Part shown: positions 47,401 through 58,600 of the stretch, piece after piece
Layout: each line of letters starts with the position of its first letter
Position numbering within the stretch: the stretch's first letter is position 1
DNA from: Pratylenchus scribneri
Lineage: Eukaryota; Nematoda; Chromadorea; Rhabditida; Pratylenchidae
NCBI GenBank assembly: GCA_030063045.1
Contig: JAQSEB010000114.1
Coordinates: forward strand, 2,170,001-2,234,000
Length of the DNA stretch: 64,000 bases
Reading direction: 5' to 3'
Made by a program: the position numbers and the translations under genes
Notes under the pieces: generated by a model
The model's input: the letters and a program-made list of their open reading frames with translations, nothing else
What the model was told of the DNA's origin: nothing
Databases searched by the model: none

Positions 47401-50400
47401 GGTTTGGTCAACAATTAAAGGGTATTAAACGGTTTAAACTAATTTTGGTTTGGTCAACAATTAAAGGGTATTAAACGGTTTAAACCAATTTTGATTTAAT
47501 GGTTCAAAAGTAAATTAAAATTTAGTTAAAGCTAAGCTAAATCACTATCAAACAAAATGTTCAAAATTCACCGCCAACGCCGCAATATTCCTGGCATTGT
47601 TCCAGTGATTGGAAATTGTTTGCGTTTCCATCGCATCCCTCATATTGGAATGATTCACAACTTTGTTTGTCCGCATCGAAGTGAAAACGAACAGAACGGC
47701 CGGCCCCACATTGAATGCCTCTGTCCGGCCCCAGGGAACATGTCCATCCACGGGTTGGGCAACAGCCCCAAATGGCACCGTCAAAATGGCATTCATAGTT
47801 GGGCGGGCATCCATCGGTGGGCGATCCGGGGGCACATCGCGTGAAATGACCGGCCAAATCACGATGGGCACGGCCTTGGGCACATTTTGGCTCAACTTTT
47901 TGATAAATTGGGGGTTGGATTTGGATTTATGAATATGGCCATTGATCATTTAGACAATTTTGTGATAAAAAAATGAATTTTATTTAATAATTTCAATAAA
48001 TTTGCCAATATTTGACAATATTTTAAGCTCTGTTTTCTTCATAAAATATATAAATGAATTGTCAAAAATTGAATTAATCAGCACAAAAAAGCAAAAACAT
48101 ACGTCCAATGTTGCGGCATTTCATCTGGCATTCCATCAATTGTTCAAAATTGTTGTCATTTCCTTGGCAGCCGGTATAATCGAAAAGTTCACATTGACGA
48201 GTGGCCTTCAAAAAATTGGGGCGAAATTTTTTCTGCCTATTTCATATTTTTACTTTATTAAATGGATAAAATTAATTGAAATTTCCACCCATTCAATTCA
48301 TTGACTGACCGCATTGTACCAATATCGGCTCACACTGCCAGTACATTCGCCCACCCTTTTGGGTTGAGTGCAAATTGTTTGCGCCGTTGGGCAACAAACT
48401 TTATGGCCAGAATCGCATTGGTAAGCACTGGGACAGTCGGAACCTTTTTATTTGGGGGCACAAATTTGGAAAGTTATAAATGGAATATAAAATTGGGACC
48501 ATTTGAGGGAGACAAAATTAAAATTTTCCATTTAAATTGGTAAAAAAAACAAAGGAAGGTTTCATTAAAAATTAATGGATTTATTTTTTAACCAAATTGT
48601 AGAATATTCTCCAAAAAATTTTTTTAGTAGGGCGAATTCCCTTTTTTTACTTGATTCGCAACGTTGCCATTGGCCTTCGGCCACTCTCAATGGTTGGCCA
48701 AATTCACAGACCTGTATTTTTAAAATTAAATATTATTCAATCAATCAAATATATTTTGGTCAATTTCCTCATAAAAAAATTAATTAAAATGATTTATTAA
48801 AATATAATTCCCCCCCCCCCTCCAAAAAATGCCAAAAAACTCGACCAATTTTGAGCAGAAATTCTCGCAGTCCTGTTTTGTGCCAAAATTGTTGAAATTG
48901 CCAAGGCCGCCCTCGTAGAGGAAATTCAGACAACGGCCCTGTTCCGAATCGTAGTAAAATCTGGTGAGGGCATTGGTGCCGGCAATTTGGGCGCCCGGAT
49001 CGAAGGCATCCTTTGTGATGAAAAGTGCGGAGCCAAACAATGGGATGGAGGTACGACCGCCGGAAGGGGAACAAATGCTGGCTTAAACAATAAAGTGGGG
49101 GAATGTTACGGATGAAAATTTTCAACTTTCCAATAATTATTTTCCCTATTATCTAACTAAAACTTGGGGCTTGAAAAGTATATGCCAAGCTTTTGTAATT
49201 TCTGGATTTTTGCGATTTAATATTTTTAAATTTTTTGTCAGTTCTCTACTTTGTTTTATGGTCATCTTCAAAATAAAACTAATTTGCCACAAATGATATG
49301 GCCTAAATTCAGAAGGTAAATACAATCAACACACAAGTGAATATAGGAAAAAGGTCTCTATTTTCTTTGTTCAATTAAAATAATCTGGGATTTAAGTCAA
49401 GGGACTCATTCATTATCATATTATGGATAATGTAATATTACATATATTGATAATTATTAAGAAAGAAAATGCTGCAATTTGAAGATTTTATTAAAAAGGA
49501 ATAGGCAAAAAGAAATAAAATTATCAATTTATTAACTTTGATTCCTTGAAAATTTTCTGATTTTGTATTTAAATATTTGGGCTTAGATTGGATTCATTTA
49601 TACTATTTAATTTTTCTTTAAGTTTTACTAATTTTGATTGTTCAAAAATATGAGTAAATAAGTCAATTTATTAGGTTCATTTCCCTTCATTTCCACTCCC
49701 AAAATTACGAATTATTATTATTATGAATGATGCGCACCAATGGTTGGGCAACATTGTTGGCTTGACCCAATTTGGACACATCCATTTTCGGGTGCACAAA
49801 CTCCGGATTGATGGGCACAATTGGCAATGGGCAATTCGTCGAGGATGGTGGCACGCAAATGCCGTTGGAATTGGGCAGAGCCACGGCGGCAGGCTTAAAA
49901 TATATTTTGGAAAATATATATTTTGACCAAATGGACTGACTGTCACGGCAATATGATTCACAGTGTTCCAATGTGCGAAAATTGTTGGGCGATACGCCCT
50001 CACTTTGGGTTGGATCCTTTGTTAATGGGCAAAGAAAATAAATTGGAAAAGCTTTAAAATTTTTAAGTAAATATTTTTTATTTTTTTCTTAGAAATTATC
50101 CAATATAATTTTTAACGATTTTAACCAAATTCATTGAAGAATTGAGACAAAAAATTGATGATTCAGGCAAAAAAGGAAAAATAAATATTTATAAATTAAA
50201 AAAGATAAATGAAAATAAAAATATTAAATTTTTGGATATATTTTTTATTTAAATTATATTTCATTTGATTGCCAATTTTCTGCTCTTTAAAATGACATAT
50301 TGATTAACTAAATTGGCCAATTCAATCAAAAGTTATGGCCCAAAACTGGAGGAGGATGGTCATTGGCTCTTTTTCAGTACCGTATTTTCTTCCTTTCTCG

Positions 50401-53164
50401 AAGCTCACTCATCACTCATCAGTGGGAATTGGGCAGTGGATTGATTGTTGCCCTAGGGCATATAAAAGTTCTTTCCCTTCCACTTTCTCTTTATCGAGGA
50501 ACTTTTGATACCGTAATTGAAAGGGAATGAATAAAATGACAAGTGAGTGAAGATGACATAAGGCACATTCATAATTTAATAATCAACAAATGTGCGCCTT
50601 AGTGTTTTTAACATAATTTACCTAAAACTAAATTATTTTTGGTGATCTTGGTATCATTTTGTAGGGCAGAAAATATTCTATTAAATAATAAATATTACAA
50701 AAATTTAATGATTGGAATATTTTCTTGAAAAATTATAACAAAAAACTATGCCATTTTTTGAATATTATACTTTTTTAGTTAAAATTCTGTGCCAAAATTT
50801 TTGAATTATTTACCCAAAGGAATTGTGAGCATGTCCCAGTGATTGAATTATACCACCAACGAGGAATTGAGGGCTCATCGCCTTGGGACATTGGCTGAAT
50901 GCAAACAAATGCTGGAATTGAATAGATAATTATGGATTTGTTTCAATAATTGGTAGATAAAATATTTGAATCCATAAAAAATGTTAAATGAATCTAATCA
51001 GTGCCAGTTAAATGGTTTTTTCTAAATTAATGGCCTAAATATTATAAGTTAAATTTAAAATGATTTAAATTAGGATTGCCTCGACTTGGACAGCAAATGC
51101 CATCAACGGTTGGCGAATATTCGGGAAAATATTCGGGCAGGACTTGCGGATGTGGAATGCAATTGTACAAATCAGCAATGTAAATGTCCTTATCGCCATC
51201 CGGATAAATGCACCTGCAAAAGAGATTGGTAAATGGTGAATGAATTGAAATAATTCAAAATCTTTAAAAATCGCAAAAAAAAGATTTGATCTCAAATTTT
51301 ATTGATTTAATTTTTAGCCAATTTTTCGATAAAAAAGATTGTTTAAAGCATTAATATATATCAAAATTATCTACATGTCTAATTTATAGCTTTTGTTTTA
51401 AAATTAATCCACTATGTGAAAAACAGACCAAGTGGATCCATCGCCCCCATTTGAATTGGTCACTTCCGTGGATTGACTGGTACAAAGGACGGGCATATAT
51501 GAATCGGGGGCCAATGGATGAGTGGATGGATTGGCCAACAATGTGGATGGACTTGGTGCTTCTAAAAGTGACATTTTTGTAATGAAAATTTATAAAAATT
51601 ACCCGGATTATTGGGTTCTGGCAGTGGGCAGGCCGGTGGCACTCCACTCTATATAAAAATTTATTTTTTCAATTGGATACCATATTTAATTTACCATTTC
51701 TTGTCAAAAAATAATCTTTTTTGTGGCCTAAAACTCGGCAAAATTAGACATCTTTAAGTTTCGTCGTATATTCCGCGAATTATGAGCCAAAATCTAAGCC
51801 AAATCCTAAGCCTCAACATATTGTTATGGCCAAGTTTTATGGCCACAAAAAAGATAATTTTTCGAAGCAAAATATTTCGGAAAATTAAATAATTTCCCTT
51901 TTTTTATATTAATTCTACCGTAATGCAAACTGTGCCATCCCTGGTTTTTGCGGGCACATAATGTTCAGGGCATTCACAAATTCCAGCACGAGTGCATTTT
52001 GCCCCAGGCCAAACTCCCTCACATTGAATGTCCTCAACACAACCCGAATCACCGGGATTCACCTCTGAAATGCACAAATTATGGAAAATCATAGGGAAAA
52101 GGTGATTTCGTTCTGACTTGGCCAGCAGAAGGAGGCAATGGCCACATAATTGGAAAGGCATTGGCATTGACCCAATTGGCAGAACATTCCCTGTACACAA
52201 GGAATTCAAATTTATTTAACCATTTTAATTTTTAAAATTCCATGGTTAAATTTTGATGAAAATTATGAAATATTAATATTAAAAGATGATTGCATTATTT
52301 TTACCATATACATTGCCATCAATGGATAAATTCAATGAATTTACAATTTAAGCTACAAATTTTCATGCTTATTTTTTAATATTATTTTCATAATAATTAG
52401 CCTCAAAAGTAATAAAATTGCTACCGATTGGCAATCCGTATTTTGGCTGCATAAATCGCCCACTCGTCCACCGCCTAATTTAATTGGAAAAAATCATTAA
52501 AAAAATGATTTTCGCAAACCCGCCGATCTCCGCCACCTTTGCCTTTCTTCTGCTGCAGAAAAAATTATATTTTTATTAATTCCAAATCCATTTAATATTA
52601 AATTTTTAAATCCCTTTCAAATTCTATTTCATTGGAGTGATCTTCTCAATTCTCGTAACAAAAATTGAGTATACGTCTCAAAATCAAAATCCTCAAAATG
52701 TCCGGCGGCTAATTAAGCAAACAATGATGAATGAGGGTAAAAGCAAGCGGATTAACTTATACCCTCATTTTCTATTCAATGAAATGAACATGGAAAAATG
52801 TGATTTTATAAATGGGAAAATCAATAGCATTTAAAAATATTTATTAATTAATATCTATATGCCATTAATGAAATCTAAAAATCTAATTAAAAAATTGAGA
52901 CCTTTTCCATTTAATTTGGACAAAAATGATTGCAAATGATTCATTATTTTTTGGAATTAAAATGTGCTCTAAAAGTGGCTGAAAACTCCTCAAAATTAAA
53001 TTTAAAAATTACAATAAAATGGCTAAATTTATTTTAATAAAACAAAAAAAAATGTTAATATTTATTCAAATACCTTCTTTGTCATCAGAATTGGCATTTA
53101 CGGGCATCAGAATCAGTATCAAAATGCAACAAAATGCATTCAAAAATGAGCATTTTAGGCCCAT
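39631..53164 (-). CDS. secreted multi-Kunitz/lustrin/EB protein, paralogue A
   Basis: Large - strand gene starting with a clear signal peptide (53074-53164: [20 protein letters not shown]) and ending ...KAADGGG at 39631. Order: EB-like N-terminus, Kunitz 1 (49941-50911), lustrin + Kunitz 2 (48845-49890), lustrin + Kunitz 3, lustrin + Kunitz 4 (47555-47905), lustrin, Kunitz 5 (46301-46485), a lustrin run, EB modules and a basic C-terminus. The same order, and often the same exon phases, recur in paralogue B, so the pair arose by tandem duplication. An extracellular matrix or cuticle role is inferred from the family type; a secreted protease-inhibitor role is possible for Kunitz 3-5 only. Introns carry M1, M2 and M4 elements. 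Confidence 0.8.
39943..40378. repeat. long inverted-repeat element (M5)
   Basis: About 435 bp in the last intron of paralogue A. Left arm words (AATTCCGGGAATTAG, GAGAATAGGCTCAATT, GAAATTTCAATT) return as reverse complements on the right (CTATTCCAGAATTAG, AATTGAACCTATTCTC). The centre has two direct copies of a 46-base unit (AATCAAAACCGGTTTGGG, AACAACGGTTTAGC), similar in length and wording to the M4 satellite unit. Confidence 0.75.
40793..40935. repeat. M1 element, left half
   Basis: TTTTGGCCATATCTCAACAA and AAGCAACCAATTCGGGAAG, then a degraded AAAAGTAGC. The right arm is absent. Confidence 0.6.
41838..41916. repeat. M1 element, right arm only
   Basis: AGGACACTTTCGGCTTTTC, TATAGCCTTCCTAG and GCTATAGCCAAAAGAAC; the left arm is missing. 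The 40793 half and this right arm are separated by coding exons, so they are not one copy. Confidence 0.65.
42050..45770 (-). CDS. paralogue A lustrin-type module run
   Basis: Consecutive cysteine modules: [12 protein letters not shown] ... [17 protein letters not shown] ... [10 protein letters not shown] (45430-45770), [15 protein letters not shown] ... [12 protein letters not shown] ... HCCSAQ (44755-44975), [16 protein letters not shown] ... VCCKGPP (44295-44515), [10 protein letters not shown] ... [12 protein letters not shown] ... YQCCAK (43340-43500), [11 protein letters not shown] ... [11 protein letters not shown] ... [11 protein letters not shown] (42808-42990) and [12 protein letters not shown] ... 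EICCTLEG followed by [16 protein letters not shown] (42055-42385). Spacing CPxxFxC with a later CC matches lustrin-type repeats; order matches paralogue B. Confidence 0.78.
43535..44155. repeat. M4 element with 46-bp satellite, insertion 2
   Basis: Same left flank as insertion 1 (ATTATAATGGTTTAAGGG ... GCTGGTCAAAACGC), about ten 46-bp units (43643-44100) and right flank (TTGAATCCAAGCCAAAAC). In a paralogue A intron at a position comparable to insertion 1 in paralogue B (both lie between lustrin exons). Confidence 0.9.
45081..45390. repeat. M1 element in paralogue A intron
   Basis: TTTTGGCCATAACACAACAA, ATGCCATTTGAAAGACC and CCTCTAAAAAGTGGCAG on the left; GCCACCTTTTAGAGGGG and GAACTATGGCCAAAGG on the right. 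Confidence 0.8.
46301..46485 (-). CDS. paralogue A Kunitz 5
   Basis: One exon encodes a complete six-cysteine Kunitz domain: [53 protein letters not shown]1 is Gln. The paralogue B copy is cut in two by a 1.87-kb intron; here there is none. Confidence 0.85.
46603..46907. repeat. M1 element in paralogue A intron
   Basis: Both arms present: TTTTGGCCATAGCTCGAAAA, ATGCCATCTGAAAGCAC and CCTTTAAAAAGTGGC; right side GCCACTTTTTAGAGTACAC, GATATATCGCCTTCC and GAGATATGGCCAAAAG. Confidence 0.8.
46985..47170 (-). CDS. paralogue A lustrin module between Kunitz 4 and 5
   Basis: Reads [15 protein letters not shown] ... PCPSAGG ... HRCCPTKC, equivalent to the paralogue B exon at 29215-29395 but with an acidic insertion (DLDDESHEC). 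Confidence 0.75.
47262..47535. repeat. M4 element with 46-bp satellite, insertion 3 (short)
   Basis: Full left flank (ATTATAATGGTTTAAGG ... GAGCTGGTCAAGACGC) but only about three satellite units (47355-47500) before the right flank. Inserted between the lustrin exon and the Kunitz-4 exon of paralogue A. Confidence 0.88.
47555..47905 (-). CDS. paralogue A lustrin + Kunitz 4 in a single exon
   Basis: Continuous reading: [33 protein letters not shown] (lustrin end and Kunitz start), GIQCGAGRS (C14 with Gly at P1), [16 protein letters not shown] and LEQCQEYC. All six Kunitz cysteines are present. The equivalent part of paralogue B is spread over about six exons. Confidence 0.85.
48105..48712 (-). 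CDS. paralogue A lustrin + Kunitz 3
   Basis: Exons near 48645-48712 (VCEFGQPL ... CES), 48310-48440 ([17 protein letters not shown], then [23 protein letters not shown]) and 48105-48208 ([24 protein letters not shown]). A complete six-cysteine Kunitz domain with Thr at P1, where the paralogue B copy has Lys. Confidence 0.75.
48845..49890 (-). CDS. paralogue A lustrin + Kunitz 2 lacking C14 and C38
   Basis: A lustrin exon (about 49715-49890: [14 protein letters not shown] ... [16 protein letters not shown]) precedes the Kunitz exon (about 48850-49083: [12 protein letters not shown] ... [36 protein letters not shown]). C5, C30, C51 and C55 are kept; there is no C14 in the enlarged loop and C38 is Leu (GGLGN). 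Confidence 0.78.
49941..50911 (-). CDS. paralogue A Kunitz 1 lacking C14 and C38
   Basis: Exons 50814-50911 ([30 protein letters not shown]) and 49941-50016 ([20 protein letters not shown]) join in phase. The aromatic core and C5, C30, C51 and C55 remain, but C14 and C38, which pair and brace the inhibitory loop in Kunitz proteins, are both gone. An M2 element sits in the intron. Confidence 0.8.
50250..50700. repeat. M2 element, copy 3
   Basis: In the Kunitz-1 intron of paralogue A. Keeps CCAATTTTCTGCTCTTTAA, TCAATCAAAAGTTATGGCCC, TCAGTACCGTA, TTGATTGTTGCCCTAGGGC and GATACCGTAATTGAAAG; the region between is diverged. Confidence 0.75.
51075..53164 (-). CDS. paralogue A N-terminal block: signal peptide and EB-like modules
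   Basis: Exons in phase: 53074-53164 (signal peptide), 52520-52552, 52425-52474 ([15 protein letters not shown]), 52118-52190 ([18 protein letters not shown]), 51919-52064 ([13 protein letters not shown] ... [13 protein letters not shown]), 51603-51648 ([12 protein letters not shown]), 51429-51561 (Ser/Thr/Pro-rich) and about 51078-51213 ([25 protein letters not shown]). EB-type modules are extracellular disulfide domains. The last join appears to use a GCAATC or a GTCGAG donor; the former is at the position used in paralogue B. Confidence 0.78.
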
Positions 53165-53315
53165 TAAATATTACTTTTTTACTGGATCGTATCAATTTAT
53201 ATATTTTTTATTAGGACACGTAGAAAATTGAGGAAAATGAAAAGGATAAATAAAACAAAAGTGGAGGAGGACAAATCGGATCAAAAAACGGAGAAAGGAA
53301 GGAAAGGAGAGGTCA

Positions 53316-55310
53316 TCATCCATTCGGTGAACAATAGGGGGGTGGCGGAGAGCGGATAAAACGCTGATGATTGTTGTTGGAAGAGGCAGTGGGGGAGGTT
53401 GAGGTGAAGCCTCCGGGGAAATGGCTACTCGCCCTTCTGGCCCCATTCGGCGGTAGCGGCGGCATCCGTGGTGCGCCCGGTGGTGGCACATCCAACAGAG
53501 AGGAATAGCGAGGAGGTGGAGGCGGAAAGTAGAAGGAGGGATCGAACAGTGGTTCAGCACCGGGAGGCACAGAGCCGGGCAAATCGAATGGACCGCCGGC
53601 ATCATTGGGTGGCAAAATGCCGAACATTGGCCAGGCACCACTCCAATTTGGTGCTGAATACGGCCTCCGCTGCATCAATTGCTGTTCGGCCATTTCCATG
53701 GCCAATTCAACGGAGGGCACAGCGCCGCCCATATTTGGCCCATTCAATTGGCCACCACCGCCACAATTGGCTTCATAGGCCTTAGTGGCCATACAAGTCT
53801 GAAAAAATAAAGTATTTTAGAGTATTTGAAATAATAATAATTTGTCAAAAAATTAAATTTTATTAGATATTAGATTATAGTTTTATGAACTGGCGGAATA
53901 AATCTAACCAGAAAGAAATTAATTCTTTCCGGAAAAGTGCAATCGGAAAAAGTGCAAATTAATTCTTTCCGGAAAGGGCAACCGGAATAGTGCAAATTAA
54001 TTCCTTCCGGAAAGGGCAACAGGAAAAAGTGCAAATTAATTCTTTCCGGAAAGGGCAACCGGAAATAGTGCAAATTAACTCTTTCCAGAAAACGGAATAT
54101 TAAAATAAATTTTAATTTTTTCCCTTTTTCTAAAAAATAAATCCATTCATTTCGTTCTACCATTTTGAAGCCAATTCCGCTTAATAAAATGAGCATCCAG
54201 GCCAGCACCTCGGAGAAAACAATAAATGAAGTATCACTGAAAAAGGCACAAATTTTGATTTTATTGGATTAAACGAACACGACTCGATGGATGGTAGAAC
54301 TTTCGGCGGCAATAATCCAAATGGAATTGAGAATGATCAATAAGGCCAATAGCATTGAGAGGGCACACAATGCCCAAATGAATTTTCTATTCAAGGAAAA
54401 TTAGAATATTTTAAAGAAATATGGCATTAAAGTTTGCCTAAAATGCTAAATATGAGCTTTTAATTCCGTTTTATGCCAACAAATTCCCACAAATAAAAAT
54501 GCTTTCTGAATATGAAATCATTCAATTATACTTTAATTTGATTATCTGTTTTTAATAAAATTTGTAAATTTTCCCGCATCTTTATCTTATAGCCTAATTC
54601 TTCTATCCTTCTATAAAATATTTCTAAATTATTTTTCTTGGCTAATACATATCTTAAAACCTCTTTTAATTCCCCACCCTTAAGGATTTTTAATGCATTT
54701 TCTTAGTTCCTTAAAGCTCTATAAAATCCACTATCCACAAATTAAGGAGTTAAATCCGAAATTTTCCCAATTTTTAAGAGGTTCAAAAATAATTCCCCAT
54801 GGTGAATTAAAGAGGTTAACGATAGTTCGGTGGATTCCTGTACCTGTATGGATGAATTCGGAGAAGGAGTTGCCTGATGACGCTTTGTTCCAGTTCGCCC
54901 ATCGGCAATTGTACACGGCCAATTTGCCTTCGCTGTTGTTGGCGTCTTCGTTGCCGCCTTCTTCTTTGTTGTCGATGAAAAAATTGAAGGCCAAAATTTT
55001 GAAGTTGAGGAGGCCGATGATTTGCAATGGCCAAATTATGACGCGATGGAACGACCACCGGACCACGATGGCGACGAATTTGGATGGCAGCAGGGAGAGG
55101 AATGGCCGCGATAGAAAGGCGATGGCCAGATTCGGAATGGGAAGAGGTGGTGGCCAGTGTGAATGAAAATGTAATATGAAAAAATATACAATTTTGGTTT
55201 TGAGGATTGACGTCCGCGCAGTGACTTTTGGCGCGTTGATAAGTGTCCAAAATGGCGAGCAAAAATGTGAAAATGGCAAAAATGCCTTTGGGAGAGGGGA
55301 AGACCTGCAT
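53316..55310 (-). CDS. unrecognised multi-pass membrane protein with proline-rich tail
   Basis: Four exons join in phase: 54844-55310, 54275-54386, 54161-54208 and 53316-53798, giving 369 residues. Hydrophobic segments: residues about 9-24 (GIFAIFTFLLAIL), 157-180 (ALCALSMLLALLIILNSIW) and 194-208 (VLAWMLILLSGIGF). A basic, Gln/Arg-rich stretch (about 110-135) follows the first. The C-terminal 160 residues are rich in proline and glycine (FDPSFYFPPPPPRYS, RMPPLPPNG) and lack helices. I recognise no family; a MARVEL- or tetraspan-like protein is one possibility. Another frame across 54844-55310 is also open, and the first exon was chosen by phase. The intron 53799-54160 holds a CTTTCCGGAAAG repeat cluster. 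Confidence 0.5.
53915..54110. repeat. short repeat cluster with CTTTCCGGAAAG core
   Basis: About five irregular units of TTAATTCTTTCCGGAAAG, GGGCAACCGGAA and AGTGCAAA. Reverse-complement relative to the array at 33690: GGAAAGAATTAATTTGCAC is the shared unit. Here the GGGCAACCGG module is retained inside units, so this may be closest to the founding element. Confidence 0.85.
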
Positions 55311-55615
55311 TCATTTTTTACGGAGAATATGCCAGATTTGTTAGTGGTGTACAAAAGGGATGAACATACCCAATAAAAAGGGCTTCTCAAATATTGGATT
55401 TTCATATTGGAATGGATTTTGGGTGTGAACTTCTTATAAAAATATGAAAATTGATTGAATAAATGTTTAATACGAATAATTTTGTTTTGGCAATGTTTGT
55501 GTATTACAAAGAAATGAGTCAAAATTGAGCCGATTGATATAAAATAAGACAAAATTCAAGGAAAATTATCAAATATGATAAAATGCCATCTTTCCTCCTC
55601 CTCCAACATTTGGTT

Positions 55616-58600
55616 TCAATGTTCATTTTCTCCACTTAAATCTGCGTATTTCCGTAATTTTCCCTCCAAATAGCCAATTCGAGCCCTTAATTTTGTTTCA
55701 GTGTTCGTTTGTTCGGCCATTAGTCGAGCAATTCTGAATGAATAAATGTACATATTTTTGGCATTCAAATATTAATTAAAGGAATTAGGATAGGAAGGCC
55801 AACCAAATGTACTTATTAATATAATAATATTAAAAATTGATCATTTATTCCTAATTTAGGATCTTAAAATAATTAAGATTTGCGCCATAAAATTCTTGGC
55901 CAAAAATATTCGAAAAGAAAGCTTAATTGATGAGTCGTCAATTTGGTCCTATATCAACAAGAACGCAATCAATTTGGGAAGGCGATATGCCATTTAAAAT
56001 AAGCCCTAAATATCTTCTAAAAAGTTGCTTTTCTACTTTTTTAAATCGTAAAGTAATTTCCAAATTAAGTCTCTTTTCCCCAAAAAATTTGAGCTATAAC
56101 ATTCAAAAACATATAAACTTTTTAAAGATTAAATTCATAAAATTTAATAGCAACTTTTAAGAGGACACCTGGGCTTTCAAATGGTTTATCTTCTTCCAAA
56201 ATAGATTATTGCCTAGCTTAGATATGGGTAAAAATTTTTGTCCAAATAAATTAATAAAATAATTATTTTTGGCCAAATAAACTAATCAAAATAATCCATT
56301 TTTGGGATCATCCCATTTTCCTCTTTTTCTTGCCTGATTTGCAGAATACGGACCGAGGATTGCAATTCCTCGGACAGTTCCTCCGCCGTTTTTTGCTCTT
56401 CCGGCGCTGATTCATCCAACAAATTGTCCTTCCTCAACAATTCTCGACCCTTTTGGAATAATGGAAAACAATCATTAAATATTCCCTAAATAATTTGCCC
56501 ACTTTGTTGATGAGAATTTTGCGCGCTTCCGGATATTCTCGAAGGGCTAAAATCGTAAATTAATGAATATTCTCAAATTCCAACCAATCCAAAGGTCATT
56601 TTTGTTGAGCACAAATAAATCAGTGTAGCCAACGGAGCGAACATTTGCGGTTCGTCGATTCCCGTTTTTGCTTCCAGCAATGTTCAAAATGGATAATTCA
56701 CCGAAAACGGCGCCCTCGGACAAAGTGGCAAACACTTTGAGGCCATCATCCGCCACAACTTGCAGCATCCCTCTGCGATTTTATAAAAAAAATTTATAAA
56801 AATGGTTTTAAACTTTACTAAAATTAAAACAATTTTTGAAAAAAATAGCTTTTTCGAATAATGTTAAATTAAAGAAAGTATATTTGGCTTTCGAATTGTA
56901 TATAAAAATATTCATTATGGCCCACCTTTTCACAATGTACATTTCCCTTCCAATATCGCCCTTTCGGCACACATAATCCCCGGGGCTGAACACTTGCAAT
57001 TGCAATTTGAGCACCAATTCCGCAAGAAGACCCGCTTCACAATCCTTTTATGGAAATGAAATTTTTTCTATTAAAAGCCCATGGGCTACTATTAGAGAGT
57101 GGGCGTATAATAAAAACCATTCATCTTTTTGAAAACTTGCCTGAAAAATGCGAACTTTTCGCAATGTCTCAAAATGGACATGCATTGCAATTTCGGCCTG
57201 CAATTTATCAGGCAACACTTTCAGCACTTTTGCATCCGTCAATCCTTGCTTATTTGCCCACAAATAGTCAAACCATTTGATCACGCGGACTTCAAGCTTT
57301 AATCAGAGAGAGGGGAAATGTAATTTATTAGTTTTTTACAAATAAATTCATATTTTTAAGTGAATATTAGGCTTAAAATTTAGTAAATCTGCTAATTTTT
57401 ATAGCTCAGATAGAGATGAGTAGATTGTAAAAAATTGCTGAATTTGATTAAAATTTCAAAAATTATGAATGGCTAAAAAATTGGAAAAATTAATCAAAAT
57501 CGGCCAGTTTTTTGGCCATAATATTTTGATTAATTATTTTTGATCAATTTAAAAAATAAAAATGAATTAATTTTATTAAATTTTATATCATCTGATTTGC
57601 AATTTTCTGCCCTTTAAAATGGCATATCGATTAACTAAATTGGCCAACACAATCAAAAGTTATGGCCTAAAAACTGGAGGAGGATGGTCATTGGCTCATT
57701 ATCAGTACCGTACTCATTTTCCCTTCTTGAGGCTCGGTGGGCATTCGGCAGTGGAATGATTGTTGCTTTAGGGCATAAAAATGTTCCCCCTTTTCATTGT
57801 TTCTCTTTTATCGAGGAAAGAGTGCGGATCTGAGATACCGTAATTGAAGTGAGGGAGGGAAAGAGAATGATGAATGAGCAGCGAATGGAGATAAGTTTTA
57901 AAAGGGCATTTAAAAAAAGCATTTGATTACAAAATATGTACCATTGAATTTTGATTATAAGTTTCCTTAAAACTTAATCATTTTTATTAATTTTGGTATC
58001 ATTTTGTAGGGCAGAAAATTCTCTATTAAATATTAAATAGAATCAATTATTTAATTGATATTTTGGGGGACCAAAAAATAATAATTAATTTTGATATTAA
58101 AATGCTCAAAAGAATAATTTACAAAATTGCTGAAAAATTTGCCCACAAATTAATTTTTTTAACCTGTTTTCCGACGCCCCTCAAATCCATGTACTGTTTG
58201 ATTGAGTCAATTCGATTTTGAAACTCCGTTCGCCCAGCACTGATATTCGAAATCATACTGCCCACATTTCCGACAATTGTGGCAAAAATCAACACTCCGC
58301 ACATCAAATCCACCGTCACGAATGCATATTCGACATTTTGTTGTGGGCCGGGCACTTCACCAATTGTGGTCAAAATCAGCGTGGACCAATAGAAACTGAA
58401 TAAAATATTTTATTAAAAAAACAAAATAAATTATTTAAATTAAGCATTAAGTCAATTGATTGATTTTATTTAATCTTTTGCTATATTCTAATTGATCATT
58501 CTTGCAAAATCATTGATTAACGAACATCAAATTATTATTAAATATCAATTATAAAATAGTCTAATCATAATTATGCATTAAAATTCTAATTTTTTTGGCG

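Noticed and set aside
54731..55552. 273-codon - strand frame through the first exon of the membrane protein gene
   Set aside because: Its end phase does not fit the next exon (54275-54386), whereas the other frame does. Kept as an open question in the findings.
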